Shown: positions 33,840 to 45,104 of the stretch, in pieces
Layout: every line of letters starts with the position of its first letter
Numbering within the stretch: position 1 is the stretch's first letter
Assembly: GCA_007922225.1 (NCBI GenBank)
Contig: ML679968.1
Location: forward strand, 6,874,075-6,938,074
Direction of reading: 5' to 3'
DNA from: Emydura subglobosa
Taxonomy: Eukaryota > Chordata > Testudines > Chelidae
Length of the DNA: 64,000 bases
Notes under the pieces: model-generated
Told to the model about the DNA's origin: nothing
The model's database searches: none
The model's input: the letters and a program-made list of their open reading frames with translations, nothing else
Made by a program: the position numbers and the translations under genes

Positions 33840-35115
33840 CATGGACTTGAGGGTGGCTCTGGAGTCCATCAGCCATGGAGCTTTGCATCCATTTGCTCTG
33901 AGAATAGCGAAGCACCTTCAAATGGAAGATCCTGAAGGGACTGCTGGACCTCTATAGGCAGGCACAAGGATTGGAGCGAAGAGCACCTGTGCATGGCCAC
34001 TGCAAAGGCCATGGATCTAGCTGCCGAGTCTGCCGCATCTAGGGCAGCCTGTAAGGAAGCTCTAGCTATCAACTTCCCCTCCTCCACCACTCCTGCCTGG
34101 ACTCTTGGGGAAGTGAGTCCTTAAACTCTGACATTGAGTCCCAGCTGTTGAAATTACACCTCCCTAGTCTGTTGGTTCGAGATGCACAGTTGTAAACCCC
34201 CATAGAATAAAACTTTCTACCAAAGAGGACTAATTTCTTTGATTCTTTTGTCCTGGGGATTACTCCTTGCAGATTGTCTGTCCTTTTCATGGGCTGCTGA
34301 GACCACCACAGACCCCGGGGGAGGGGAGGTGTACAAGAACTCATACCACGCGGTGGGAATAAAGTACTTCTTTTCTGCCCTCTTTGAGGTGGGAGGAAAG
34401 GAGGATGGAGTTTGCTATAGGGCTTTAACTTGACCTAGTATGACCTCATTGAGAGGCAGAGCCACCTTCGCTGGGGCCACTACGGCCAAAATTTTAACCA
34501 GGCTGTGGGAAGATTCTTTCACTACCTCCACTTCCAGTCCAAGGTTCAAGGCCACTCTTCTCAACAGCTCACGATGACCTTTGAAGTCATCCTGGAGAGG
34601 TCAGACGCCTGCCCCTGTTAACGCCTCATCCAGGGAGAAGGAAGAGGAGGCCTGAACAGGCAGAGTTTCCTCCTCTTCTCCTTCTGCACCGAATGGATTC
34701 CGGGGTCCAGATCTTGAGGATTGGTACCGGGCTCAGTATTGGAATCCGGGTCAGATGTTGTTCGATGGGACAGAGGCACCCTTCTCTCTAACACCACCAA
34801 ATATGACAGCCTGGAAAACCCCACAGTTCCAAAAAGGCCATTGCATCAGCACAGGCCCATATCCACTGGGCCAAGTGTCTGGAGGCACCCTTGTCCCCAG
34901 ATCCACAAATGAATTGGGCTGTCTGGAGGGATACTAGCAGAGGCTCCTCAGCTGGGCCTACAACTCCACTTCCGATTCCGACAATGAGCCTTCCTCCAAG
35001 GAGCATGAAGGAGCAGTACCCATTGATTCTGGGGATCGGTACCGAGGTGGGGAAGCTTGCATCAAGGCTAGCAGGAATGGTTTCCCTCTAGATATATCAA
35101 GGGACCTCGTACTTT
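33840..35115 (-). pseudogene. DIRS-A ORF1 (gag-like) remnant
   Basis: Visible blocks, in minus-strand order: a Pro/Trp-rich segment (ASRHLAQWIWACADAMAFLE), LDEALTGAGV...DDFKGHRELLRRVALNLGL, AKVALPLNEVILGQVKAL, AEKKYFIPTAWYEFLYTSPP, ISNQQ/RIANQQ-like, EGKLIARASLQAALDAADSA and QSLQDLPFEGASLFSEQMDA. This matches the same-named region of DIRS-B and DIRS-C. The product is thought to be the structural protein. Several stops and frameshifts are present; the N-terminus with a zinc knuckle is not seen. Confidence 0.82.
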
Positions 35116-35124
35116 CCTGTCTAT

Positions 35125-35600
35125 TAGTAACTAAGAAGGATGCTAGACAACATCCGGATAAAAACAATATGGATAAATGAATTTATATCAGCAGGCTTTG
35201 ATAACTTGCAACCAAGAATTCTAAAAAGATTGGCTGAGGAGACTTCTCGTCCATTTTTTTTAAGTAAAGCTAGGAATACCAGGAACATTGCAAAAGAGTG
35301 GAAGAGCACTAATGGTGTGCCAATAGTCAGAAAGGAAATGACACAGCTAAGTATAGGCTGATTAGCTTGACAATAATCCCAGACAAAATAGTGGAAAAAG
35401 CTGATGAGATTCAACTGGAAAAAAAAATTGAAGGATAGGAAAATAATTAAGGCCTACCACAAGGTTCTATGGAAAATAAGTCTTGTCAATCAAATCTGAT
35501 TTAATTATTTGGTCAGATTACAAGTTCGGTTGATACAGCTAAACAGTGGTTATAAAATACCTAGACTTTTGTAATGGGGTTGACTTATTTCTGCGTGACA
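35125..35600 (+). mobile_element. CR1-like LINE, RT fragment
   Basis: Plus-strand frames give EWKSTNGVPIVRKGNDTAKY-like (one frameshift), RLISLTIIPDKIVEK, and later a KYLDF..GVDLFLRDILIKN-like block, equivalent to CR1 RT regions 2 and 3. It abuts DIRS-A and may have replaced its right end. Confidence 0.7.
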
Positions 35601-35609
35601 TCCTGATTA

Positions 35610-37640
35610 AAAATTCTTTAGAAATTTAATTTTTCAGTGAAACAAATTACAGCAAATATTTTTATTTTGAATTAAAAATTTTACATTTTGTCTTTTGTCC
35701 CTCCCCATCCCTTTCTCTTTCTTCCCCCAAAGGAAAAGGAGAGAAAAGGGGGAAGAAAAAAATTTCTGGGCAATGGTGAAAGGAGAAACAACGATCAGGG
35801 AATAAAGAGGGATGGAAGGAAGCTTCAGAAAGTTTACAAAAGAACTACAATCACAATGTTACCCAGAAGCTAGAGATGATGAGGCAGTAACACTGATGTT
35901 GAAAAGGAATCAGCTGGCCCCTACTATGGAGTTGCCAGAGAGTTAATCAGAATTCCCTGAATATATTAACCACTATACCTGCACATGATAGCCAATCCTT
36001 TGTTTCCATAAAACATGGTGAGCCAATGTGCTTGGGAGGAGTAGTTCTGTATGTAAAGGCTTTGATCTTCCCCTGTACAGAAGTTATGTAGGTCTTTTTC
36101 CCAAATGGATCTTTAAGGCCTTGATCTACATGTTCCCTCCATAGGAGTCCACCAACATAGAAAAGAACCCAAAATTTCAAGAATTCTGCACGAGATCATT
36201 GACAAAGTACCCTGCAGACTCTAGTTAGCATCACCCCAACCCTGCAGACAGATGTATGAGTCTTGGAAAGTGTCATGCAAACATTTTGATTCAATACTGA
36301 GTAAAATGGAAACTCTCCAGGACACAATAAGACAGCTCTTATGCTGAGAGAAAAACAATTTTGCAAATATTTTTGTAAGGCTCTAGCCTAATGTAAATGG
36401 ATAGACAGTACTAAATAGATGTAAGAAAATTAATAGAAGATGCCTGAGAGCAGATTACTTCTATTGTAAAGAATTTTCTAGAGCAGCTAAGCTAACAAAT
36501 AATCCACTTTATGAGTGATAGCGTACTTCTTTGCTCTGTTTCCTGGCAATTTTTATAATTTGGAGGCATTTATAAAAAGGTATTTAAAAAATGATCGATA
36601 ATATTGATAGACATTTTATCAAATGAGACTGAAGGAGTTGGAACTGTCTTAGCCTTGAATGATGGTGCAAGTGGAGATTTAACAGCAGGACTCTTTCTAC
36701 GAAATGCAGATGTTATCTTGCTGCATTCCAGCTGTGACAAGAACTTACGTCAGTAGAGAAAAGTCTAAAAAGGGAGGAGAATGGGAGAATCACATTCTCA
36801 AGGTAAGTCCATTTCTGGAATGAGCTCTGGTTTACCTGGTCGTGAGACCTTTGAGCTGCTGAATGCTGCTCCTCGCAGGCTGCTGTCGAGAGTCTGGGGG
36901 TTTGAGTTATCATTGAGATCACCACATCCGACAGTTGATAAGTCTGGAATGAGAGGCAAAGAGACCCAGTCAGACCGGGTTGCATGGCCTCAAAAGAGGA
37001 GCACTTGTCCGTTTTCCTCTTGGCCTTCTCCAGTTTATCAACCATTTGTAATACTCTCTGAGACGAGAGGCTTATCTGAACCAAGGGGTGGGGGGGGGGG
37101 ATAAAGCTGTGATAGAAAAAGTTATAGAAGCGAGACACACAAGGACTCATGCTGTTCAATCGGTGCATGTCAGGTTGTGAGGCAAGTGGTAGGAACTCGG
37201 GAAGCTAACAGGAGCCTCAAGATAACCTGGACTGGTGCACAAAATTCTGTAATTGTATTGGTCACTTGCACCTGTTCAAGCGTAACAACAGAGCTGCAGC
37301 TGAATAGAATGCAGACAATTCAGTTCACTCTACTGCATGCAGAAATTCCCCCTATACATGGAATTTCCAGATGGTTTAAGTTCACTCTGTGCCATGTAAG
37401 TGGAACAAAATGAGCTTGGGAGACCAAAGCGCCCATTCTTTGGTCTTTGGGAAGGTCAGGAAATCTTTATGGAATCAAACCTGAAAGGTACTCCAGAATT
37501 TTTATATCCACATGAGCCTGTTTCCTGCACACTTCAAATACCAGACTTTTCTGTGCCCTGCTTTGTGTCTTCCCAGTAGTTCATAGCTCCCCTCTGGAAC
37601 AGCCTCCATATGCCTAACTTACGTCTTGATATTTCCCCAA
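35610..37640. other. Unresolved stretch with polypurine patch and long open frame
   Basis: A pyrimidine/purine patch lies at about 35695-35765. A minus-strand frame of 151 codons (37168-36713) includes VDKLEKAKRKTDKCSSFEAM and has no recognised domain. On the plus strand a strong splice-donor match (CTCAAG then GTAAGT) occurs near 36797-36806, and a run of ten or more G lies near 37086-37100. I cannot assign any of this to a gene or repeat. Confidence 0.3.
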
Positions 37641-37869
37641 TCTACATTTCAAGCATGAGACGCGGATCACTTGCAGATTTATCCCAGCGTAAATGGTGAA
37701 TTCTCTGTAACTTGAAGTCTTTACACCATGATTTGAGGACTTCAGTAACTCAGCCAGAAGTTAGGGGTCTATTTCAGGAGTGGGCGGGTGAGGTTCTGGG
37801 ATCTGAAATGTGCAGGAGGACAGACTAGATGATCACGATGGGCCCTTCTGACCTTAAAGTCTATGAGTC
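37640..37869 (+). mobile_element. CR1 LINE 3' end
   Basis: Shows AACTTGAAGTCTTTACACCA, CTTCAGTAACTCAGCCAGAA, then GACTAGATGATCACGATGGG and CTTAAAGTCTATGAGTC, the 3' end of a turtle CR1 subfamily distinct from the one ending CTCCTGAGGTCCC. Confidence 0.9.
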
Positions 37870-40250
37870 TTCTGCCCATCTTATGTCCTCTCTAATAAAA
37901 CAATAAAATGTATCAGGGTGAAATGACTTATTTAATTTTTTAAATATATATTCTTTATATATTCTTCTGCAAAGATTTCTAATATCTTCTAGAACCACAC
38001 ATTAAACATCTTTTTATGAAAATATTTAACTCCTTGATGAGTTTATAAAGTAAGGTATTTGCAAGAATCATTAGAGGTTAGCTTTCACCAATCCAGTCCT
38101 GATTTTCCATTTGTCTTGTATTATAACACTCATTTTCATTAGTACAAGGTGACTATAAAACACAACAAATTCCAAATTCTATACCCACATGCATACCGTT
38201 TTATTACATCCATTTTGCACAGGTGTAAATGACTCCACAAAGAACAAGACCGTGGGGAAATCAGGCCTTCCATGTTATTCCAATTAACTTTGATATGAAC
38301 AACAGATGAACTATTCATGAACTGACAAAAGTAGGGCTATGATTGTCACAGAAATTTTTAATAAACTTAACAGCAGAGGTGTGGGTAAAAAACCAAGTCA
38401 GAAAGGGGGCAGTGGGGATGGGGTTGGAGAGTGAGCACACCCTGCACTCACTCCGCAGCAGTGTCCTCTGGGACTGAGCCTACCTCCTCGCTCTGGGTGT
38501 TGGAACCTATTGCACAAAATAGTAACACCACTCAGGTTAGAATGGAGCATAGATGGAGATGGAGGAGCAGATGGGCCAAACCTATTTGCCCCATGTCACA
38601 ACACCATTCACTTTCTAGACATGTCACTCGGTTTGGGGGCATTTCATTGACTTCATTCAAATTCACAGTTTCTGTGACCACCATGATAAAACAGTAGCCC
38701 TAACTAAAATTCAAAGCTATTACTATTGAGTTTGTCTAATAAATGTGTGCTCCCATATATTTATAGAATAATGAGAGATTTAAACTATTCCATGCCATCA
38801 AGCCATCCTGACTGCTTGAGGTTAAGCTGTTTTTCTGTCAGTTCTCCTCTTCTGAGTGTTATGATCCCCCTCTATAAAAGAGCTCCAAGAAACACGACTT
38901 TGTAAATATGGAATGTGGCACCATTATATCTTCGTAATATTGTACTGTTATAATCCCTCTTTCCATACTTTATTGAAAAAACCAGTACAATATTAAATAT
39001 TAAAAATTAATTAAATGTAAAGTTAGCTCACAATACCCTGAAACTTGTGCATGCAACAAAAGATAAGTTATAATGGTGCTAGACAACAATTTACAGATCC
39101 ACGTTCTATCCCTCTGCAGGAATCATTGATTTTAACACATCATATAAAGGATCCTACTATAGCTCTGATTTATTTAAATATTGTATGACTGCATATTTAA
39201 TCCTCTCCATTCTTATTATACTCATAAATTTGTCAGACTAAGGATTTTGACAAATGTTGGTGATTGTATCACTGCCAGCTTTTATCAATAGCTTTCTCAA
39301 AAATACTACTAGCAAAGCAACAGAACCATTTAAAGGCCATTCATCTTTTCACTTTTGCTATATAAACTAGGTATTAATTAATTAATTATTATTATTATTA
39401 TTAATAAAGGCAATAGACTTGATACAGATGGATCCCCTAGCCCATGTAGAGCCTTGCAGATTTCAATGGAGGTCTGTCTACACTGGATTGGTGGTCTAAC
39501 AGATTAATATAGTAGGCAATACATACTGATAAATGAACAACCAAGCTTTTGCTGGAAGAGAGAGGTTATTGCTGAACACTTCAGCCATATTACTGACTAC
39601 GTTTGGGATCCAAATGTTGCCAGTTCTGTAAAAAGTTGGGAGGCTATTTATTTTTTAGCTGACATGAAATCAGGTAGAACAGTCATAATTCAATGATATT
39701 AGCAGAAGGCCGGAGTCCTTCATCTCTGTTTAGCTCTATAAATATTTCATGTAGCCAAGTTATATTAACCCTTTGCCTGCATCTAATTTATGAATACATA
39801 AATAAGAAAAATCAAAGTGGTAATCACAAGATAATGTACTTTGTACTTTGATAATTGCAGTTATGAGAACAGTTACTGTCAAGTATTAACAGTAAATTGA
39901 AATTGGATATTTAGTAATGTGTTATAGAAATCTTTTATGGAGATGACCCAGTGCACTCCTGAAAGCATAGCAGGGGACTGATCCTGCAGCATTGCTGTTA
40001 GGAGTAACATTTTCATGGACTTCATTATGGCAGTGTCAGGCACCCTATCAAGGGATCAGACTTCAAGAGGTTAGTAGTACTGGAGAGGCAACACACACAG
40101 CCCAGGAGGAGGGAGCATCCTGTGTTCTTAGTGGTAAGGACTCCAGCAGATTTATTCTATGTTGACAGACTGCAGGAAACTACGTACTGATAACTACTCG
40201 AGCACAGAATGATAATCTCCTCACAAGCAGAGCAAAGGAATGAAAGTAGG
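37870..40250. other. No gene recognised
   Basis: AT-rich unique DNA. (TTA)n/(TTAA)n simple repeats occupy about 39373-39412. An 88-codon frame at 38431-38697 has no recognised domain. Confidence 0.5.
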
Positions 40251-40259
40251 TGGTGGTAG

Positions 40260-40890
40260 TGGTGAACATGCTAGAGGGAAGGTAGAATTTATTACACACA
40301 GTTTACTTTCTGAAAAGCAAATTTTCCCTGTCCAATTTGCTGTGTGGACTAGAACCTGGGTCTGCAGAGCCTGCGATGGCTGACTGCCCACAGTGCCACT
40401 GGGCGCCAGAGAGCTACAGCCAGGCAGCTGTACTCTGTGGAGAGTAGGTGCCATAGGAAGTACCACCCAAGGGAGCTAGAGTGACAATACCTTGGCCCTT
40501 TGATTGGCAAAGTGCCCTATTTAACCAGGGTGGTTGCCCCAGGAAGTTGTCTGGGCAACCACAGAGACTTTGGCTGATGTGACGCCAAACTTCAGCTTCT
40601 CTCCTGATCTCCAGTCTCCGATCCCAACCTAACTCTTGCCTTCAGACTCCAGCCTGGTACTATCTTTCATCTCCGATTCTGGCCTGACTCTGACCCTGAT
40701 ATCTGTCTCCTGATTCCAGCCGGGTACTACCTCCGACCTGTGGTCTCTGATCCTGATTTTTGCTTACTGAACCTGGCTCCTTTGATTCCTCCAACCCCTG
40801 TTCAGTGACTACCTTCCCTGATACAGACTGCAGCCCGGCAGTGATCACTAGGCTAGATCACTTACACCCCAGTCCCTTACATGCTGTGGC
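40260..40890. repeat. LTR-like CT-rich repeat
   Basis: The segment from about 40500 has CCCTATTTAACCAGG followed by degenerate repeats of TCTGAC/TCCGAC/CTGACC words (40600-40800). This resembles leader DNA of turtle LTR elements, read on the plus strand. Ends, target duplication and internal genes cannot be placed; the minus-strand frame at 40660-40848 is a product of the simple repeat. Confidence 0.38.
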
Positions 40891-40929
40891 AAAAAAGGCT
40901 AATGTGACCCTGGGATGTAAAACAGGGGA

Positions 40930-41526
40930 AGCAATGAACAGAAGTAGTGAGGTGATTTGAGCATTCATGAGACCGATACTGAAATAGTGCAGCCAGTTCT
41001 GGGGATCACATTTTAAAAAGGATGTTGAAAAATTGGAGAGGGTGCAGAAAACAAAAATTATTCAAGGGCTAGAGAAAATGCCTCACAGTGTGAAATTTAA
41101 AGAGCTCAATCTCTTTAGCTTATCAAAAGGAAGAGTGACAGGTAACATGATGATAGTGTATAGTACCTTCATGGGGAGAAAATACTGGGTACTAAAAGGG
41201 GTCTTCAATTGGGTGGAGAACAGCACAAGAAGAACCAACGGCTGGATGCTGAAACCAGACATATTCAAATTAGGAATTAGGCACAAATTTGTAACAGAAA
41301 GCATGATTAATCACTTGAACAAGCTACTAAATGAAGTGGTGGATTCTTCATCTCTTGATGTCTTCAAATCAGGATGAGATGCCTTTCTGGAAGATATGCT
41401 TTAGTCAAACACAAGTTGTTGGGCTGCATACAAAGGTGACAGGGTGAAATTTAACGTCTTGTGATATTCAGGAGGCCAGACTAGATGAGCTAATGCCTTT
41501 TCTGGCCTTCAATGCTATGAATCTAT
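40930..41526 (+). mobile_element. CR1 LINE 3' portion
   Basis: An open frame at 41033-41377 reads MERVQKTKIIQGLEKMPHSV, KFKELNLFSLSKGRVTGNMM and later NHLNKLLNEVVDSSSLDVFK, the C-terminus of CR1 ORF2. It ends in the 3' UTR with GGAGGCCAGACTAGATGAGC and AATGCTATGAATCTATG. It is 5'-truncated, but the last 115 codons stay open. Confidence 0.92.
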
Positions 41527-41539
41527 GTACTTCATATGG

Positions 41540-41690
41540 ACAGAGACTATAGTCTAGTTTTGTGGTTAGGACACTGGATTGAATAACAAGGTATGGGCTC
41601 GATTGCTGGTTCTGACATAGACTTGCCATGTGACCTTGGGCAAGTCATTTAATCTCTGTTCTATTCTATATAGGTTCTTATACAGCACTC
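41540..41690 (+). repeat. tRNA-derived SINE head
   Basis: AGTCTAGTTTTGTGGTTAGG resembles the A-box region, GGGCTCGATTGCTGG the B box, and ATGTGACCTTGGGCAAGTCA the conserved core. It passes into TATAGGTTCTTATACAGCAC, which continues on the far side of the Harbinger-like element at 41700-41981. Confidence 0.85.
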
Positions 41691-41699
41691 ATTACCTTA

Positions 41700-41981
41700 G
41701 GGCTGGTTCACACTGACCGTGCGATTCGGCGGCAGTCGGCGGGAGTTATGCAGGCTACGCAGAGTAGTTTGCATAACTGATGTCGACTGCTCAGCTTCCC
41801 TTCTGCGCGGTGTTCACACTGCGCTGAGCTGTTCCCGTCGACTGAGCGCTACGCTACTTGAGGGGGTGGACTTCCTCAGTCGACTTCCTGATCAGTTGAG
41901 TGGGTCTCACTGACGGCTCAATCGATCCTGAAAGATCGATCTGGCAGCGGCGATTTTGCCGCCATCAGTGTAAACGTAGCC
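41700..41981. mobile_element. Harbinger-like MITE with TTA duplication
   Basis: Terminal inverted repeats GGGCTGGTTCACACTG and CAGTGTAAACGTAGCC (reverse complement GGCTACGTTTACACTG) enclose 282 bp, with TTA on both sides (41697-41699 and 41982-41984). A 3-bp TTA-type duplication is typical of PIF/Harbinger. Removing the element and one TTA rejoins the interrupted repeat as CATTACC-TTA-GTATCTGAGC. CpG and GTCGAC words are frequent inside, unlike the flanks. Confidence 0.85.
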
Positions 41982-42164
41982 TTAGTATCTGAGCACCTTT
42001 CAGTAGCACAGTGAGTAACATGACTAACATCTGTCATGGATTTATTCTCTCCAGAGGGGAAGAAGTGTGTGCAGTGGAGTGTTTTGTTTTGGAATATTTT
42101 TTATAATACACACACACAGTGCTATATGTTTAGGTTACAGAGGCACTGCCTTTCTCTAACACAC

Positions 42165-42339
42165 CCTGAGCCTGGGCTCCCCATCTGTAAAGTGACAGTT
42201 AGTGCTTCCTTTCTCTCACTCTTTGTCAATCTTGTCTAAGTAGATGGTAAACTCTTTGAGGCAGGGACCATTTATTAGGTCTCGGTCTGGTGCCTCGCGC
42301 AACGGACCCTAGTCTCAGTTGGCATCTAGTAATACAGGT
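42165..42339 (+). repeat. SINE 3' part
   Basis: CTCCCCATCTGTAAAGTGAC, TGTCAATCTTGTCTAAGTAG, GGTAAACTCTTTGAGGCAGG and ACCATTTATTAGGTC, then an AATACAG end, follow the usual tail order of this Pol III SINE class. The hAT element at 42340 inserted right in its tail. Confidence 0.75.
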
Positions 42340-42754
42340 CAGTGGTTCACCAACTTTTTATAAAGGCAATGCACCAACTGCATTTTCTCTTTTTTGGGGG
42401 ACCCTCCATAATCCTTGCTCCCTGCAACCCCTGCTCAGCCCTCCTGCCCCCTGTTCCCCAATCTCCCCTCCTCATCTCAGCCCAAGCCCTCTACTCCACT
42501 CCTCCCAGTCCACTTGCTCTCACTCTTCCAGCCCTGGCCCTCCTACCTCCCTTGTCCCCACAACCCCAGCCAGCTGCTCTCACCTTGTGGCTGGGCTACG
42601 GGCACTGCCAGGCTGCTGCTTGTCCACTTGCCAGCTTTCGCTGCTTCCTTATGCCTGGCCGAAGTGAGAGCATCAGGCAGGGGGCAGGGAGTGCCTCCAG
42701 GGCATACATGACCTACCTAGACCCTTCTTGCAACCCATTGTTTAGGGAACACTG
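42340..42754. mobile_element. hAT MITE with perfect 8-bp duplication
   Basis: Begins CAGTGGTTCACCAACTTTTT and ends TTTAGGGAACACTG, flanked by ATACAGGT at 42332-42339 and again at 42755-42762. An 8-bp duplication and CAGTGG/CACTG ends mark hAT. The body is a C-rich, transposase-free filler in which long overlapping open frames arise by composition; none is a gene. Confidence 0.92.
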
Positions 42755-42779
42755 ATACAGGTAATAAAACAATCATACT

Positions 42780-43868
42780 TTCTATCTATATATATATAAA
42801 TTCTTATTTCTGGCACCCAAAGCATACTGGCATCTCCTTTTAAAACAAAACAAACAAACAAACAAAAAGAAATGATTGAAATGTTAGCTTTAACTGCCAT
42901 AAATGGCCATACAACAATAGCCTGGGAGTTTTAATTTTTTTTCCTGCTTAAAGATAAACGTCAGAGGGACGGCTTTAACTTTCTTTTGTGTCATCATTAC
43001 ATATTGTGCAGGCTAGAATTCCAAAGAAGTTGACTGCATGTGAACAGCAAAGGAGAGCGGTTCTAATACACCTCCCATACTCTCTAATCGTATTTCTGAT
43101 GCTTGTGGTTTGGAATTAGACATTGCCCCATTCCTAAAAATATTAAAATCAGCTATCAGAATATGCTTAGGCATGACTGTCATCCATCATCACTCTCGAT
43201 CTTCAGTTCATGTGTATGACACAACACTGCACTACCATGAAAAATAACAGAAGAAGAAAGTCAAGAGATGACATCTTGGACCCACTGAAATGTATGACAA
43301 AATTTCCATTGACTCCAGTGACTCCATGATTTCATCCAAGAACTCTAACCTTTTGCTAGAGAGAAGGACACAGATATTCAATGGCTATAAACCCTATATG
43401 GAAAAGTTTGCATGAAGACATCAGTTTGATTTCTCTATTCTTTTACCCATGGCCTTCATAGGCATAAAAGATGGCACATTTTGGCTTTAAATATTTGGAG
43501 GGAATTTCTGGGGAGGGACCAGTATTAACAGCTTAGATTTAGTATAGCGCAGGATACACTGCACATAGTTCTCTACAACTAAAAATCGTAATTTATCTGA
43601 CCATATGAAAGTGTATTTACCTCTACCATTGTACCGACATCCAGATCAGATATTCACATCCTAGTCATGACTGAGCAGAAATCTCAACTTGGGCCAAACT
43701 ATGGAGAGAGCCTTTGACCAAGAAGTCAATGAAGTTAAACCCATTTACCCCAAGTCTGAATTTGGTCCTGTCTGTATTTATTCAGAAGTGAAAGATAAGT
43801 AACATCTATCTACTGCACCCTTGCTCCTAAGCTAGTCTCCCTTTGAACTTTGTCTAACCAGAACCACA
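42780..43868. other. No gene; simple repeats and a palindrome relic
   Basis: Contains (TA)n at about 42783-42800, an (AAAC)n run at 42843-42868 and, around 43275-43340, a degraded copy of the CTGAAGTCAATGG palindromic family. Nothing else recognised. Confidence 0.55.
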
Positions 43869-44072
43869 GGCCAAGTTTACAAAGGTATTTAAGCAACTAA
43901 AGATGCAGAGAGGTGCCTAATGAGATTTTAAAAAGCACCTAAGCAGGTTAGGTGCCTACACTCACTGAAAGATCAGTAAGAGTTCGGCACTTAACCTGCT
44001 TAGGTCCTTTGTAAATCCCATTGGGCACCTGTCTGCATATTTAGATGCCTAAATACCTTTGTAAATCTGGCC
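43869..44072. repeat. 204-bp palindromic MITE
   Basis: The element starts GGCCAAGTTTACAAAGGTAT and ends ATACCTTTGTAAATCTGGCC; the two halves (about 100 bp each) pair along their length, with GCACCTAAGCAGGTTAGGTG and its complement near the centre. No coding capacity. Belongs to a common reptile foldback family. Confidence 0.85.
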
Positions 44073-44079
44073 TCTTGTT

Positions 44080-45100
44080 TCAGAACAGTGTTTAAACACA
44101 ATTTCAACACAGTTCCAACCAAACCATTATCTAACCTGGCTTGACCAGCCATCACAGGCTGGAGCAATCCAGGTGCCGGTTTTACTGGCATTGTATTTAA
44201 ATACATTTCCCTAGCACTGTTCTTTAAGACATTACATTGGAGGGCGGAAGGTGGGGGCCACGGGGGTGTCTAATTTATATTTCTGCCTTCCAGCAGTGGC
44301 TTTGATTTATTTCTTTTATATATATATATATAAAACTTATGTGGCCACTTTCAGTAGTACTATATGCAAAACTGCAGAAGCCTATCAGGAGGGATTTAAC
44401 TTTCAGCCTCTAGAAAAAGACATGCAGTCTACCTAATACATAAAATGAATGTTTTGTATTCTTTCAAAGTGATAAACAGCTTTAATATTTTCAAACAGTC
44501 CCTGAGGGGTAACCTTTAATACTTGTACGAAAAACCAGAATACATGGCAAACTGCAGGATACAATTGATAAACATGCCACAGTCCAGCAAAATAAAAACC
44601 AAGATGTCTTGTCTGAAAGATGCTTTAATGTATGAAGCGATTCCTAAAAAGTGTATCAAGCAAAAAGACTGACCGTGCTGCCATCTGTAAAGTTGCTGAA
44701 AGTGATTTGGGCTTTTAAGTTCTTTTTTGGATTAACATTTTACATAGAACCACACCAGGACCACTAAAATGCAGCCAGCTCTGGGACACAGGCAGCAACC
44801 AACTTGCACACAGCACAGTACCGGTGGAAGCTTTGGCCAATGCCAGAGCCGCTCCTCTTACAAAAAGAGCAATGGATCCTTCCAAGTTTATACCCAGGCT
44901 AGACAAGAACTGGGTTTTTTAACATCTCAGCTAAAAATCCCTCTTCCCCCACCCCACCCCGCTGCCACTAAACTGCACGGTGTTGAATTTATTTACCTAA
45001 AACAGATGAAAGGCTAGCTCAACTATCCTTTAATGGTTTGATGTACTAGTCATCTGTGTGTCTAGGTTCTTATACTGCCCCATCGTCATAGCACCCATGC
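44080..45100. other. No gene recognised
   Basis: Unique DNA with (TA)n at about 44316-44333. The end (45061-45100) matches the same interspersed repeat split by the Harbinger-like element at 41.7 kb (GGTTCTTATACTGCC). Confidence 0.45.
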
Positions 45101-45104
45101 CTCT

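Larger units (their letters stand above)
31678..35115 (-). mobile_element. DIRS-A: DIRS-type retrotransposon, deleted
   Basis: On the minus strand the order is ORF1 (gag-like), RT beginning, tyrosine recombinase, then a terminal repeat at the low-coordinate end. DIRS elements use a tyrosine recombinase rather than an integrase and make no target duplications. Roughly the catalytic half of RT, all RNase H and most of the linker are missing between about 33110 and 33050. No right-hand terminal repeat was found: a CR1 fragment begins at about 35125. All reading frames are broken. Confidence 0.88.

Noticed and set aside
40660..40848. Minus-strand 62-codon frame, Gln/Ser/Gly-rich
   Set aside because: Product of degenerate CTGAC/TCCGA repeats in LTR-like DNA.
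41540..41620. A/B-box-like sequence as a tRNA gene
   Set aside because: No cloverleaf can be drawn; the following core and tail identify a tRNA-derived SINE.
41719..41913. CpG-rich patch as a CpG-island promoter
   Set aside because: Under 300 bp and fully contained within a MITE with TTA duplication; no exon nearby.
42290..42755. Three overlapping long plus-strand frames, Pro/Ser/Leu-rich
   Set aside because: All fall in the C-rich filler of the hAT MITE bounded by the ATACAGGT duplication; composition explains them.
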